43,483 nucleotides of DNA, taken from the NCBI GenBank assembly GCA_024222455.1, contig JAAEPD010000307.1, positions 1-43,483 of the forward strand, in the 5' to 3' direction. The notes beneath the pieces were generated by a model, which ran no database searches, had not been told where the DNA came from, and worked only from the letters and a program-made list of their open reading frames with translations. The DNA is from Aureispira sp. Its GTDB lineage: Bacteria; Bacteroidota; Bacteroidia; Chitinophagales; Saprospiraceae. Below are positions 1-8,500 of the stretch, in pieces; within the stretch, counting starts at the first letter, position 1; the number at the start of each line of letters is the position of its first letter. Both the position numbers and the translations under genes were made by a program.

Positions 1-1
1 A

Positions 2-403
2 ACGGCTGTTTCTGCCTTAGATTTAATACGAGTAGTGCCTAATCCTTATTATGCTTATTCGGATTATGAGGTGACAGAAATAGATAATGCCATCAAAATT
101 ACAAATATCCCTGGAACTTGTAAGGTGCGTATTTACTCTATCGATGGCCAGTTCATCAGAGAATATGATATTGCACAGGATTATACAGATGTAGTCCGTA
201 CAGGTATTGCTCGTATGGGAGAATATGGTAGCCCGGATATAGAAGACCAAGTCCTAACTTCTGTAGAGTGGGATTTGAAAAACTCAAGAGGGGTGCCTGT
301 TGGTAGTGGTGTTTATTTAATTCACGTCACGGTAGAAGGTGTTGGGGCTAAAGTCCTCAAAAGCTTTATTATCAACAGAGCATTTGATGCTCAACGTTTG
401 TAA
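2..403 (+). CDS. C-terminal end of a large T9SS-associated secreted protein (5' truncated)
   Basis: The reading frame is open from base 2, so the gene begins upstream of the window; only about 133 C-terminal residues are visible. The segment starts with a V-V-P-N-P-Y-Y-A-Y-S motif, the usual entry to the C-terminal Ig-like region of large secreted Bacteroidota proteins. It continues as a beta-rich domain containing V-R-I-Y-S-I-D-G and G-V-P-V-G-S-G-V-Y-L-I-H-V, as in type IX secretion sorting or FlgD-like Ig domains, and ends with K-S-F-I-I-N-R. A GTG at 35 could be mistaken for a start, but the upstream codons read straight into the same domain. It lies 76 bases before a PorV/PorQ-family gene, a pairing that suggests a shared role in T9SS-dependent surface display or secretion. 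The function of the missing N-terminal part cannot be told. Confidence 0.8.
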   Translation, partial: TAVSALDLIRVVPNPYYAYSDYEVTEIDNAIKITNIPGTCKVRIYSIDGQFIREYDIAQDYTDVVRTGIARMGEYGSPDIEDQVLTSVEWDLKNSRGVPVGSGVYLIHVTVEGVGAKVLKSFIINRAFDAQRL

Positions 404-427
404 TCCATCTTAAAATATGTTACAAGT

Positions 428-458
428 GGTATAGATTAGTGCTAAGCTAATCTATACC
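428..458 (+). terminator. 12-bp inverted repeat between the T9SS protein and the PorV/PorQ-family gene
   Basis: Arms 428-439 and 447-458 are perfect reverse complements with a 7-base loop. Flanking AGT/ACT bases could add pairs with a bulge. There is no clear T-run after the hairpin on either strand, so it is a poor intrinsic terminator. It may be an RNA-processing or mRNA-stability element separating the two genes. Confidence 0.4.
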
Positions 459-479
459 AACTTTCAAAAAAATATAAAA

Positions 480-1574
480 ATGATAAGACTTACATCTATT
501 CTAATCGCAGGATTGATATTGGTGTTTGTTGCAAAAACAGACACAGCTCTTGCAGGTAACCCTGATAGACAAGGGGAAGCTGGAGCATACGAACTCTTAT
601 TAAACCCTTGGGCTAGAAGCGCAGGACTTAATGGGTTAGTTGTATCTAATGTAGTAGGAGCAGAAGCTATGCGCTTTAATCCTGCTGGACTAGCTAGAGT
701 TTATGGAAATACAGAAGTAGCTTTAGCGCATACCCAATATATGGTTGGCTCTGGTATGAGTTTTAATGCGGGGGGCTTAGCTCAAAAAATTGGTAAAAGT
801 GGAACTATTGGTGTTTCATTGATGGCCGTAGACTTTGGCGAAATTCCTTTGACAACAACTGCTCAACCTGAAGGATTTGCAACTTTTAGACCTTCTTTCT
901 TTAATATTGGCTTAGGATATGGTCATGTATTTAGAGATAAGGATGGTAATGAGAAAATTTCTGTAGGTGTTGCTGTTAGAGTTGTTTCTGAATCTATTGC
1001 AAATGCCTCTGCTGCAGGTGTTGCTTTTGATGCTGGAGTTCAATATGTAACAGGTAACAATCGTCAAATTAAGTTTGGTTTGGCATTGCGCAACATTGGA
1101 ACAAAAATGAAGTTTCAAGGTGATGGACTATCTTTCTTAGGTGCTGCACCTAATGGAACAACTTCATTGACTGTAAACCAAAGAGTAAGTGCATTTGAGT
1201 TACCTTCTTTATTACACATAGGTGCTTCTTATGATTTCCTTTTTCCTAAAGAAACAGAAGATCGTCAAGGCAAAATGCATAGACTTACAGCTATGTTTCA
1301 ATTTACAGCAAACTCATTTTCTAGAGACCAATTTGGTTTAGGCTTAGAGTATTCATTTAGAGAGCTATTTATGGTTCGTGCTGCTTTCAAATACGAAAGT
1401 GGAATGTTTAACCAAGAAGCTAATGGTACAGTAAGAACTGGATTTGCAGCAGGTGTATCTGCTCAAATACCTCTTAAGAAAGGATCTAATAAAAAATTAG
1501 CTATTGATTATGGTTTCGAATTAACTAGAGTGTTTCAAGGTACACATTCAGTAGGTTTGAAACTAACGATCTAA
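480..1574 (+). CDS. PorV/PorQ-family outer-membrane beta-barrel protein
   Basis: The 364-residue product has a signal peptide (hydrophobic residues about 7-18, A-L-A cleavage near residue 25). The mature start carries the family hallmark: G-E-A-G-A-Y-E-L-L-L-N-P-W-A-R-S-A-G, then a run ending in F-N-P-A-G-L-A, as in PorV/PorQ and FadL-like barrels. The rest alternates short hydrophobic strands with turns, fitting an outer-membrane beta-barrel. In known T9SS systems PorV carries cargo from the secretion pore to the PorU sortase, and PorQ-type paralogues act in the same machinery. Which paralogue this is cannot be settled by eye. The upstream neighbour is the end of a T9SS-type protein. A hairpin region starts 60 bases after the stop and could end transcription. 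Confidence 0.85.
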   Translation: MIRLTSILIAGLILVFVAKTDTALAGNPDRQGEAGAYELLLNPWARSAGLNGLVVSNVVGAEAMRFNPAGLARVYGNTEVALAHTQYMVGSGMSFNAGGLAQKIGKSGTIGVSLMAVDFGEIPLTTTAQPEGFATFRPSFFNIGLGYGHVFRDKDGNEKISVGVAVRVVSESIANASAAGVAFDAGVQYVTGNNRQIKFGLALRNIGTKMKFQGDGLSFLGAAPNGTTSLTVNQRVSAFELPSLLHIGASYDFLFPKETEDRQGKMHRLTAMFQFTANSFSRDQFGLGLEYSFRELFMVRAAFKYESGMFNQEANGTVRTGFAAGVSAQIPLKKGSNKKLAIDYGFELTRVFQGTHSVGLKLTI

Positions 1575-1591
1575 AGTACAAGGTAATAAAG

Positions 1592-1622
1592 TTGCATTTT
1601 TCGTAACTAATCGATATATTTG
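1592..1622 (+). promoter_or_regulatory. Predicted Bacteroidota promoter driving greA
   Basis: A TTG at 1592-1594 is followed after 20 bases by TATATTTG at 1615-1622, a full match to the Bacteroidota TTG / TAnnTTTG housekeeping pattern. Initiation would fall near 1629, just before the repeat-rich leader, leaving a leader of about 215 bases before greA. The assignment rests on pattern alone. Confidence 0.6.
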
Positions 1623-1633
1623 TATAGAGACAA

Positions 1634-1709
1634 ACAACAAAAGAACGTTCCTTCTTGATAGAGGGAACGTTCTTTTGTTGTCTTTGTTTTAAGACAACAA
1701 AAGAACGTT
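1634..1709 (+). promoter_or_regulatory. Three-armed repeat forming two mutually exclusive hairpins upstream of greA
   Basis: Arm 1 (1634-1651) pairs perfectly over 18 bases with arm 2 (1664-1681), leaving a 12-base loop, and is followed by the T-rich stretch TCTTTGTTTT: a good intrinsic terminator. Arm 3 (1691-1709) nearly copies arm 1 and pairs perfectly over 19 bases with 1666-1684 through a 6-base loop. Arm 2 can therefore pair with arm 1 or arm 3 but not both. The layout resembles an attenuator. It could also simply be the terminator of the PorV/PorQ-family gene with a duplicated arm. Confidence 0.7.
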
Positions 1710-1843
1710 ACTTTGCACTGTTTTTATAAGCAAGTGATAGCAATATTTATTTTATAGGGGATATGTCACTATCATCTTTTACTCATTGTTACTGTTTGAG
1801 TATAAACAAGAAGCAAAGTTTTTATTAAAAAAACAGAAAAAAT

Positions 1844-2323
1844 ATGTCTAAGTATTCATATATGTCCCAAGAAGGGTACGATAAACTTAAAGCGGAATTA
1901 GAACAATTAAAGTCAGAGGAGCGCCAAAAGGCAGCTAGACAAATTGCAGAAGCTAGAGAAAAGGGAGATCTTTCAGAAAATGCAGAATATGATGCAGCTA
2001 AGGAAGCCCAAGGTCTATTAGAACTCAAAATTTCTCAGATGGAGGCAGTGATGGCTAGTGCTAGGGTAATAAGAGAAGAGGACTTAGATGCATCTACTGT
2101 AGTAATTCTATCTACAGTTAAGATTAAGCAAGTTAAAAATGGAAAAAACTTTGAGTATACTCTAGTTTCAGAAAGCGAAGCAGACTTGAGGGCTAAAAAA
2201 ATATCAGTGACTTCTCCTATTGGCAAAGGTCTTTTGGGTAAGGCTGTAGGTGAAATAGCAGAAGTAGTAACACCTGGAGGGAAGATGCAATTTGAAGTTA
2301 TGGATATATCTATCAAATTATAA
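1844..2323 (+). CDS. greA: Transcription elongation factor GreA
   Basis: GreA rescues backtracked RNA polymerase by inserting its coiled coil into the secondary channel and stimulating transcript cleavage. The product has 159 residues, the normal length. Residues about 8-75 form the charged N-terminal coiled coil. Its tip holds the signature G-D-L-S-E-N-A-E-Y-D-A-A, with D42 and E45 as the acidic pair that helps position the catalytic magnesium. Residues about 83-159 form the FKBP-like C-terminal domain, with S-P-I-G-K-G-L-L-G-K near residues 126-135. The gene sits behind a leader of about 215 bases with alternative hairpins and a consensus promoter. A HIT-family gene follows after 27 bases, so the two are probably co-transcribed up to the strong terminator at 2762. 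Confidence 0.96.
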   Translation: MSKYSYMSQEGYDKLKAELEQLKSEERQKAARQIAEAREKGDLSENAEYDAAKEAQGLLELKISQMEAVMASARVIREEDLDASTVVILSTVKIKQVKNGKNFEYTLVSESEADLRAKKISVTSPIGKGLLGKAVGEIAEVVTPGGKMQFEVMDISIKL

Positions 2324-2350
2324 TTGAAAAATCTTTAATCTATATAAGAT

Positions 2351-2746
2351 ATGTCCAGCATTTTTTCTCGCATTATCAATGGTGAAATTCCTTGCCATAA
2401 GGTTGCTGAATCGGATAAATATTTCGCGTTTTTAGATATAGCTCCTGTCAAGAAAGGACATACATTGGTAATTCCTAAACAAGAGATAGATTATGTGTTC
2501 GATCTAGAAGACGAACTCTATCAAGGTTTATTTTTATTTGCTAAACGTGTGGCTATGGCTATAGAAAAAGTAGTGCCCTGTGAGCGTATAGGAATGACTG
2601 TATTGGGTTTAGAAGTACCACATGCACATGTACATTTAGTGCCTCTCGTCAATACACAGTTTATAGATTTTAGCAAGGAAAAAGAAAAATTAGAGCAAGC
2701 CGAATTTGCTGAGTTAGCTGCTCGAATTCAAGCTAAATTTGGATAA
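2351..2746 (+). CDS. HIT-family nucleotide hydrolase/transferase
   Basis: This 131-residue protein is a compact cytoplasmic histidine-triad enzyme, a family that usually hydrolyses AMP-lysine, AMP-phosphoramidate or related nucleotide conjugates. The N-terminal stretch S-I-F-S-R-I-I-N-G-E-I-P is typical of bacterial Hint proteins. The catalytic triad motif H-A-H-V-H-L-V-P-L starts at residue 91, so H91, H93 and H95 match the H-x-H-x-H core. Length and motif position fit the family. It follows greA by 27 bases and precedes a strong bidirectional terminator, so it is most likely the second and last gene of the greA transcript. The exact substrate cannot be told from sequence. Confidence 0.92.
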   Translation: MSSIFSRIINGEIPCHKVAESDKYFAFLDIAPVKKGHTLVIPKQEIDYVFDLEDELYQGLFLFAKRVAMAIEKVVPCERIGMTVLGLEVPHAHVHLVPLVNTQFIDFSKEKEKLEQAEFAELAARIQAKFG

Positions 2747-2761
2747 AAATATCAATAGAAC

Positions 2762-2813
2762 TAATCATAAAAAACGAGGCTATCCCAAAGGATAGCCTCG
2801 TTTTTTATGATTA
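2762..2813. terminator. Strong bidirectional intrinsic terminator
   Basis: Arms 2762-2785 and 2790-2813 are perfect 24-base reverse complements around a CAAA loop. The GC-rich core is flanked by A6 and T6 runs, so it works as a terminator on both strands. It separates the convergent HIT gene (+) and the membrane-protein gene (-). Confidence 0.95.
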
Positions 2814-2826
2814 AAAGATATAACAG

Positions 2827-3327
2827 TTAATGTATATGGATTCGCTCTCCAACAGCATCTTCTAAGAAGTGGTGAAGGGTAAAAGTTTGTTCTGCACCAA
2901 TTTTTTGGCCTATTTGGCTAGAAATATAGATTATAATTCCTAGAACAATAAGTACTGTAGGTACCCAAAGTATCCCTGCATCTTGCCCTAAGTTGAGTTT
3001 GGCTAAACCATACATTCCAATAAATAGCACTAATATAGAAATAGCTGCATAACTATAGGCAAAAGCTAACCATAGTGTAGGATTAGGACCATAAAGCCCT
3101 CGAACTAAGGTGCCTCCATCTTCATTTTTTTCGAAAGTTAAATCTAGTTGAGGAGACCAGAAATGATGCTCTTCAGGGACTATTTTTAGAATAATATGTC
3201 CACGAACATTTTGTCCTGTACAGCCTGTGTCAGGATCGGCCATATGAGCTTTGAGCTTCTGTTCTATTTCTTCTGGTTGTTGGTTTAAGGTAGTCCTAAA
3301 CCTTGGGCGCATTCTAAAACTAGTCAT
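2827..3327 (-). CDS. Small membrane protein of unknown function
   Basis: I do not recognise this 166-residue protein. Residues 1 to about 80 are soluble, with a predicted beta-rich region containing a cysteine (C36) and conserved-looking turns. Two hydrophobic segments follow, at about 84-108 and 118-137, separated by a short polar loop, then a charged tail rich in histidine (H-I-H end). The pattern suggests a soluble N-terminal domain anchored by a hairpin of two membrane helices. It is a single gene, ending at the bidirectional terminator, with no obvious partner; the next gene upstream on the same strand is an alpha/beta hydrolase 94 bases away. No TAnnTTTG box was found in that gap. The open frame, sensible hydropathy and neighbouring terminator support it as a real gene. 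Confidence 0.75.
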   Translation of the reverse strand: MTSFRMRPRFRTTLNQQPEEIEQKLKAHMADPDTGCTGQNVRGHIILKIVPEEHHFWSPQLDLTFEKNEDGGTLVRGLYGPNPTLWLAFAYSYAAISILVLFIGMYGLAKLNLGQDAGILWVPTVLIVLGIIIYISSQIGQKIGAEQTFTLHHFLEDAVGERIHIH

Positions 3328-3421
3328 AATAGATTTAGATTATAATTGTATAGGTAGATACTATTAAGATACTAAAAATCTAGAATTAATTTGCTTAATG
3401 CAGAAAAAGAACAAGAGAAAT

Positions 3422-4234
3422 CTAGCTTTTATTAATTTCTGACAAGAAGTTTTCTAGCTGAGTATTTAGCAAGTCAGGTGCTTCTAAACAAGTTGAATGC
3501 CCAACTCCTTCCAAGAATTTTAACTGTGAATTGGGAATATGTTTTTGCAGATAAGTTGATTTTTGGGGAGGAAGAGCTTTGTCTTCTGAGCCACCTACAA
3601 TTAGGGTAGGAGTTATAATTTTGCCTAATTCTTCCCTTGCAAAGTCTTTGCGTTGAATAACACCCTCTGTAGCCCTAATCAGTCCTTGTATATCCTGTTC
3701 TTTCCAAGTTTTTGCCCAAAAGTCTCGAGTAGGTTTATTTTTAGGGTCTTTCAAAAAAGACTTTCCATACATCGTTTTTTCTACTCCAGATACCACTGGT
3801 CCTATTCCTAGTGTCTTAGCAATAAATAAAAGAAGTTTATATTTAATTATTTTGCTAAACGGTTCTGCTCCAGCAGAAGTATTTAATAGCATTAAAGATT
3901 TTAGCAGTTTAGGATAACGAGCAGCCAACCGCATACCAACAAAACCACCCATTGATAAACCAATGAAATGAACAGGGCCATCCGTTAGTTTTTGAATAGC
4001 ACTGTATATATCTTGAGTTAAGGTATCCATATCATAGCCATCTTCTGTTACTTGACTATAACCTTGTCCTCTGAAATCAATGGCTATACAGCGATACTTT
4101 GAGCTAAAAAAATCAATTTGAGCATTGTACATCTTATGGTTAAACAATAAACCATGACAGAAAAATAGCGTTTCCTTGCCTTCTCCTCTTTCAATGTAGT
4201 GTAAGTCGGTATTATTAATTTGAATTCTTGGCAT
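3422..4234 (-). CDS. Alpha/beta-fold hydrolase
   Basis: This 270-residue protein is a typical alpha/beta hydrolase of the lactonase/haloperoxidase-like group. The oxyanion motif F-F-C-H-G-L-L lies near residues 24-30, D-F-R-G-Q-G-Y-S at 53-60, and the nucleophile elbow G-L-S-M-G-G places the serine at S94. The acid is D218 in G-G-S-E-D-K, and the base is H246 in G-V-G-H-S. All three triad residues are present at normal spacing, with a lid region at about 125-195. There is no signal peptide, so it should be cytoplasmic. The substrate is not evident; annotation as 3-oxoadipate enol-lactonase (PcaD) would over-reach, since no aromatic-degradation genes are nearby. Confidence 0.9.
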   Translation of the reverse strand: MPRIQINNTDLHYIERGEGKETLFFCHGLLFNHKMYNAQIDFFSSKYRCIAIDFRGQGYSQVTEDGYDMDTLTQDIYSAIQKLTDGPVHFIGLSMGGFVGMRLAARYPKLLKSLMLLNTSAGAEPFSKIIKYKLLLFIAKTLGIGPVVSGVEKTMYGKSFLKDPKNKPTRDFWAKTWKEQDIQGLIRATEGVIQRKDFAREELGKIITPTLIVGGSEDKALPPQKSTYLQKHIPNSQLKFLEGVGHSTCLEAPDLLNTQLENFLSEINKS

Positions 4235-4298
4235 TTCCTAATTTTGAATTGAGTGATATTAGATAAGCTAAGAACTATTTTTTGTTTGTAAAAAACAA

Positions 4299-4356
4299 AG
4301 AAGTTGCCTAAAATGATCTATCAAAGTGGGAGATAATCTCATTTTAAACAACTTCT
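4299..4356 (-). terminator. Intrinsic terminator of the glucosaminidase gene
   Basis: Arms 4299-4306 with 4349-4356 and 4309-4316 with 4339-4346 form two 8-bp stems separated by a 2x2 internal loop; the inner region can also pair partly. Read on the minus strand, the hairpin is followed by TTGTTTTTTAC. It lies just past the stop of the minus-strand glucosaminidase gene. Confidence 0.75.
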
Positions 4357-4374
4357 AGCTATTATTCTAAGTGC

Positions 4375-4956
4375 CTACTTATCGTAATTATGCAATTTAT
4401 AACGTTCTATCAGCTCAATCAATTTTTGAGGATAGGTAGTACTAGTTGCATAGCCTGCTTTTTTCAGTCCATGCGCCCAACCTTTATAATCTGTTGTTTT
4501 GAGTTTGAACAGTCCATCATATCTAGAGTTTCCTGTCAAAAACTTAGAATGTTCTATATAAGCATCATCTCCAGACTTAAATACTCTGAAACAGCTACCT
4601 TTGCGCTGATGTGTTTTTCCTGTCCAGCTTCCTCCACATTTGATTCCAAAATGATTATTAGCTTTTTTAGCCAATTCACTACTTCCGTAGCCTGACTCTA
4701 GAATCCCTTGAGCTAGTTTGATACTTGCAGGAATTTTTACCCGAATACTTTCTTCTATTGCAATACGCTTGTATCGTTCTACATACTTGACAGCATTTTC
4801 AGGCCCTTCTATTTTATAGGCCAAACGAGCAGAAACTTCGCGTCCCTCGCTACTCGAAGAGTTATTAGTGTTATTTGGTGCAGTAATAATACAAGAAGTA
4901 AAAACCCATAGGCTCAACGATACGATCAACAATCCCTTAGTGCTTTTCATAGACAA
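4375..4956 (-). CDS. Glucosaminidase-domain lipoprotein (peptidoglycan hydrolase)
   Basis: The 193-residue product begins with a lipoprotein signal, basic then hydrophobic residues 8-20, ending in V-F-T-S-C with lipidation at C22. A serine- and asparagine-rich linker follows. Residues about 55-185 form a GH73-type N-acetylglucosaminidase (LytG/FlgJ-like) domain. The segment I-K-L-A-Q-G-I-L-E-S-G-Y-G-S-S supplies the catalytic glutamate E87, followed by N-N-H-F-G-I-K-C and, near the C-terminus, a family-typical stretch around G-Y-A-T-S-T-T-Y. It probably cleaves glycan strands of peptidoglycan in the periplasm, anchored to a membrane by its lipid. It is monocistronic, with a candidate promoter at 5077-5084 and a terminator directly behind. 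Which membrane it sits in cannot be told. Confidence 0.9.
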   Translation of the reverse strand: MSMKSTKGLLIVSLSLWVFTSCIITAPNNTNNSSSSEGREVSARLAYKIEGPENAVKYVERYKRIAIEESIRVKIPASIKLAQGILESGYGSSELAKKANNHFGIKCGGSWTGKTHQRKGSCFRVFKSGDDAYIEHSKFLTGNSRYDGLFKLKTTDYKGWAHGLKKAGYATSTTYPQKLIELIERYKLHNYDK

Positions 4957-5548
4957 AATAGTTTATGTGTGATAGAATGCTAAGATAACTTTTTAGATGA
5001 ATAGTTGTGTGTGCTCATCCAAAAGAGTGATAGTGATGTAAAAGGTCTTGTTATAAGCTAATTTGTTTTGTTGGTGCAAAGATATGCCTTATCCATAAGT
5101 ATTATGAATAGCTTTATTATTAACTACAGAAGGAATTTGGGGATGGGGAGTTATTTTTTTGAACTTAGTTTAGTTGCAGTTTATTTTTTAGCAACATGTT
5201 CTACAGATTGTGTTTTGCTTTCTAAAACGGAGTCTTTTAAAAATTTAGTATAAAGGTGGGGACATTTTTTTTGAGGAATGTTGAATTTAACAGGTGAGTT
5301 GTCTGCAAAATGTAATGTGTTTTTTGCAAAATGCCCATTTAAATTATTTAATGATAAACCTAGAAATACACGATATATTCTACATATAGGCTTTGATTTT
5401 TTTATAAATGTCCATTGCTCAACTAAACCTGCCCATTCCTCAATTAGATCTAACTTAATCCATAAAAAAGATTACCATTATAGTGAATAAAAATCTTTTA
5501 GGTATCATTCAAAATGATATTGGAGCATGTTATTAAAATAAAAAAACA
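4957..5548. other. 592-base AT-rich intergenic region
   Basis: It divides the divergent glucosaminidase gene (-) and the giant propeller/LRR gene (+). Short frames at 5068-5253 and 5278-5490 have no recognisable motif, no sensible start context and odd composition, so I do not call them genes. A minus-strand TATCTTTG box lies at 5077-5084. A 7-bp inverted repeat (5503-5509 with 5513-5519) lies shortly before the + gene. I found no convincing promoter for that gene. Confidence 0.5.
5077..5084 (-). promoter_or_regulatory. Candidate -7 box for the glucosaminidase lipoprotein gene
   Basis: On the minus strand the sequence reads TATCTTTGCACC, an exact TAnnTTTG -7 element in its common extended form. 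Initiation would be near 5070, giving a leader of about 115 bases. No good TTG was found at the expected -33 position, which lowers confidence. Confidence 0.45.
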
Positions 5549-8500
5549 ATGAAAAGAGTATTGCTAAATATTTTAATGCTTATGGCATTAAGCTTTAGTG
5601 TCAATGCACAATGGGGACAACTAAACGCTGATATTGATGGAGAAGTAGCTGGTGATAAATCTGGCAGCGCAGTTTGTTTAAGTGCTGATGGTACTATAGT
5701 AGCTATAGCAGCAAGAGAAAATGATGGAGGACCTCAGAATGGAGGGCATGTACGGGTATTTAAAAATGCGGGTGGTGCATGGACTCAAGTAGGCGTTGAT
5801 ATTAATGGTGAAGCTGCAGCCGATTATTCAGGATACTCTTTAAGTATGAATTCTGCTGGTACTATTGTGGCTATTGGTGCGGCAGGAAATGATGGACTTG
5901 GAGGGAGTGGATCAAATTATGGGCATGTACGAGTGTATGAAAATATAAGTGGCACATGGACACAAATAGGTACTGATATTGATGGGGAAGCAATTGGTGA
6001 TGGTTCAGGATACTCTGTGAGTTTAGATAATAGTGGGACTACTGTTGCTATTGGTTCTATAGATAATGATGGAAATGGAGTAGCCTCAGGGCATGTACGA
6101 GTATATGAAAATATAAGTGGCACATGGACACAAATAGGTACTGATATTGATGGAGAATTTGGAGGTGATAAATCTGCTAGTTCTGTAAGTCTTAGTGCAA
6201 ATGGTACCATTGTGGCTATTGGTGCAACAGAGAATAATGGTAATGGAACTAATTCAGGGCATGTACGAGTATATGAAAATATAAGTGGCACATGGACTCA
6301 AGTAGGTGCTGATATTGATGGGGAGGTAGCTGGTGATAAATCTGGTAGTGCAGTTTGTTTAAGTGCTGATGGTACTATAGTAGCTATAGCAGCAAGAGAG
6401 AATGATGGAGTGCATCAGAATGGGGGGCATGTACGAGTATTTGAAAATATAAGTGGAACATGGACTCAAGTAGGTGCCGACATTGATGGAGAAGCGATTG
6501 CTGATTATTCAGGATATTCTTTAAGTATGAATGCTAATGGTACTGTTGTAGCTATCGGTGCCGCAGGAAATGATGGTATAGGTGGAGCTGGTGCAAACTA
6601 TGGGCATGTGCGAGTATATGAAAACATAAGTGGAACATGGACTCAAGTTGAAGCTGATATTGATGGAGAAGCAGTGGCTGATGGATCTGGATACTCTGTA
6701 GCTTTAGATAGTGCTGGGTCTACAATTGCAATTGGTGCACAAAATAATGATGGAAATGGAACAGATGCAGGGCATGTTAGGGTTTATCTAAATGCAAATG
6801 CTACATGTACTGTAACTATCCCAGATGCTAACTTTAAAGCATATTTAGTTGGTAACACAGCAATAAACCTAAATGGAGATTCTGAAATTCAATGTAATGA
6901 AGCTAGTGCTTTTACGGGTACTATATCTTGTAATGGATTGTCTATAACTGATCTAACTGGAATCGAAGCCTTTACATCACTTTCCGTTTTATATTGTCAT
7001 CAAAACTCACTTGCAATATTAGATTTGTCGAGCAATACATCTTTGGTCAGTCTAGGATGCCATTTGAATTCACTAACAACCTTAGATTTATCATTGAATA
7101 CGTCATTAATAAGACTTTATGCTTACAGTAATACACTTACAGCATTGAACTTAGCTAATGGAAACAATACAAATGTAGTAGAAGTCTTAGTTGGAAACAA
7201 CCCTAGCTTGACATGTATTAAGGTTGATGATGTTGCATACAGCACCACAAATTGGGTAGGAGGCTTTTTTCAATTTGACTCAGGGGCAAGTTTTAATACA
7301 AGTTGTTCTGCATGTTTAGTAAACATCCCAGATGCTAACTTTAAAGCATATTTAGTTGGCAATACAGCAATAAACCTGAATGGGGATTCAGAAATACAAT
7401 GTAATGAGGCTAGTGCTTTTACAGGCTCTATTATCTGCTCAGGACTAAGCATATCAGACTTAACAGGGATAGAAGCATTTACATCAATATCTAATCTATA
7501 TTGTAATTCAAATTCATTAACAACATTAGATTTATCTTCAAACACATTATTAAATATTTTATATTGTTTTTCAAATCAATTAACTAGTATCGATGTTTCA
7601 CAGAATACAGCTTTAACAATACTGTATTGTGAAAATAATTCATTAACAACATTAGACTTATCTAATAACTCAGCCTTAATTGGGTTAAAATGTATGTTCA
7701 ACTCTTTAACTAGTTTAAATGTAGCTAACGGGAATAATACAAATGTTACTTTGTTTAACGCATATAACAATCCAAATTTACTTTGTATAGAGGTAGACGA
7801 TGCAACTTACAGCACAACTAATTGGACAAATGTTGATGTAGCAAGTTTTAGTACCAATTGTGCTTATGGTCAGACCTATGTACCAGATGATAATTTTGAA
7901 AACTTTTTAGAAACGCACAATGCAGGTGGCGTAACTGTACCAGTAGGAGACCCAACAAGTATGGGAAATGGTATTGCTAATGATAATTATGTTACAACTG
8001 CTAATATTAGCACCGTTGCAGGTTTGTTAGATGTATCAAATGAAAACATATCTGACCTAACAGGAATTGAAGATTTTGTTGCTTTAACACAATTACATTG
8101 TTATCTTAACCCATTAACAACTTTAGATGTTTCTGCCAATACTGCTTTAATACATTTGTATTGTCATAATAATCAATTAACAACTTTAGATGTTTCTGCC
8201 AATACTTCTTTGACAAAATTAATTTGTCATACGAACTCTTTCACAAGTTTAGATCTTACTACCAATACCCTTTTATCTGAATTGAATTGCTCTAATGGTC
8301 AATTAACAAGTTTAATTGTTCCTAATGCGGCTCTAACATCTTTGAATTGCTCTAGTAATCAATTGACAGGTTTGGATGTATCTACTAATACTGCTTTAGC
8401 CACCTTTAATTGTAGTTTTAATCAAATAGCAAGTTTAGATGTATCTACAAATACAGCTTTAACCTATTTGGCTTGTAACAATAATCAATTAACCAGTCTT

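Noticed and set aside
3422-4234. Specific call of 3-oxoadipate enol-lactonase for the hydrolase
   Set aside because: The triad fits the whole superfamily; no other genes for aromatic degradation are near.
4390-4695. Plus-strand open frame inside the glucosaminidase gene
   Set aside because: It is antisense to a gene with clear domain motifs and a lipobox, and its own translation has no recognisable motif.
5068-5490. Two short plus-strand frames in the spacer before the giant surface-protein gene
   Set aside because: No family resemblance, no good start context, and a composition like the surrounding spacer; the first also overlaps a minus-strand promoter box.
5917-6291. Minus-strand frame in the propeller region
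   Set aside because: Its repeated peptide is only the reverse reading of the blade repeats; it exists because the repeats keep the antisense frame open.
5612-6805. Regular repeats suggesting a CRISPR array
   Set aside because: The repeats are in frame, about 170 bases long, encode conserved protein units and have no spacer/repeat alternation.
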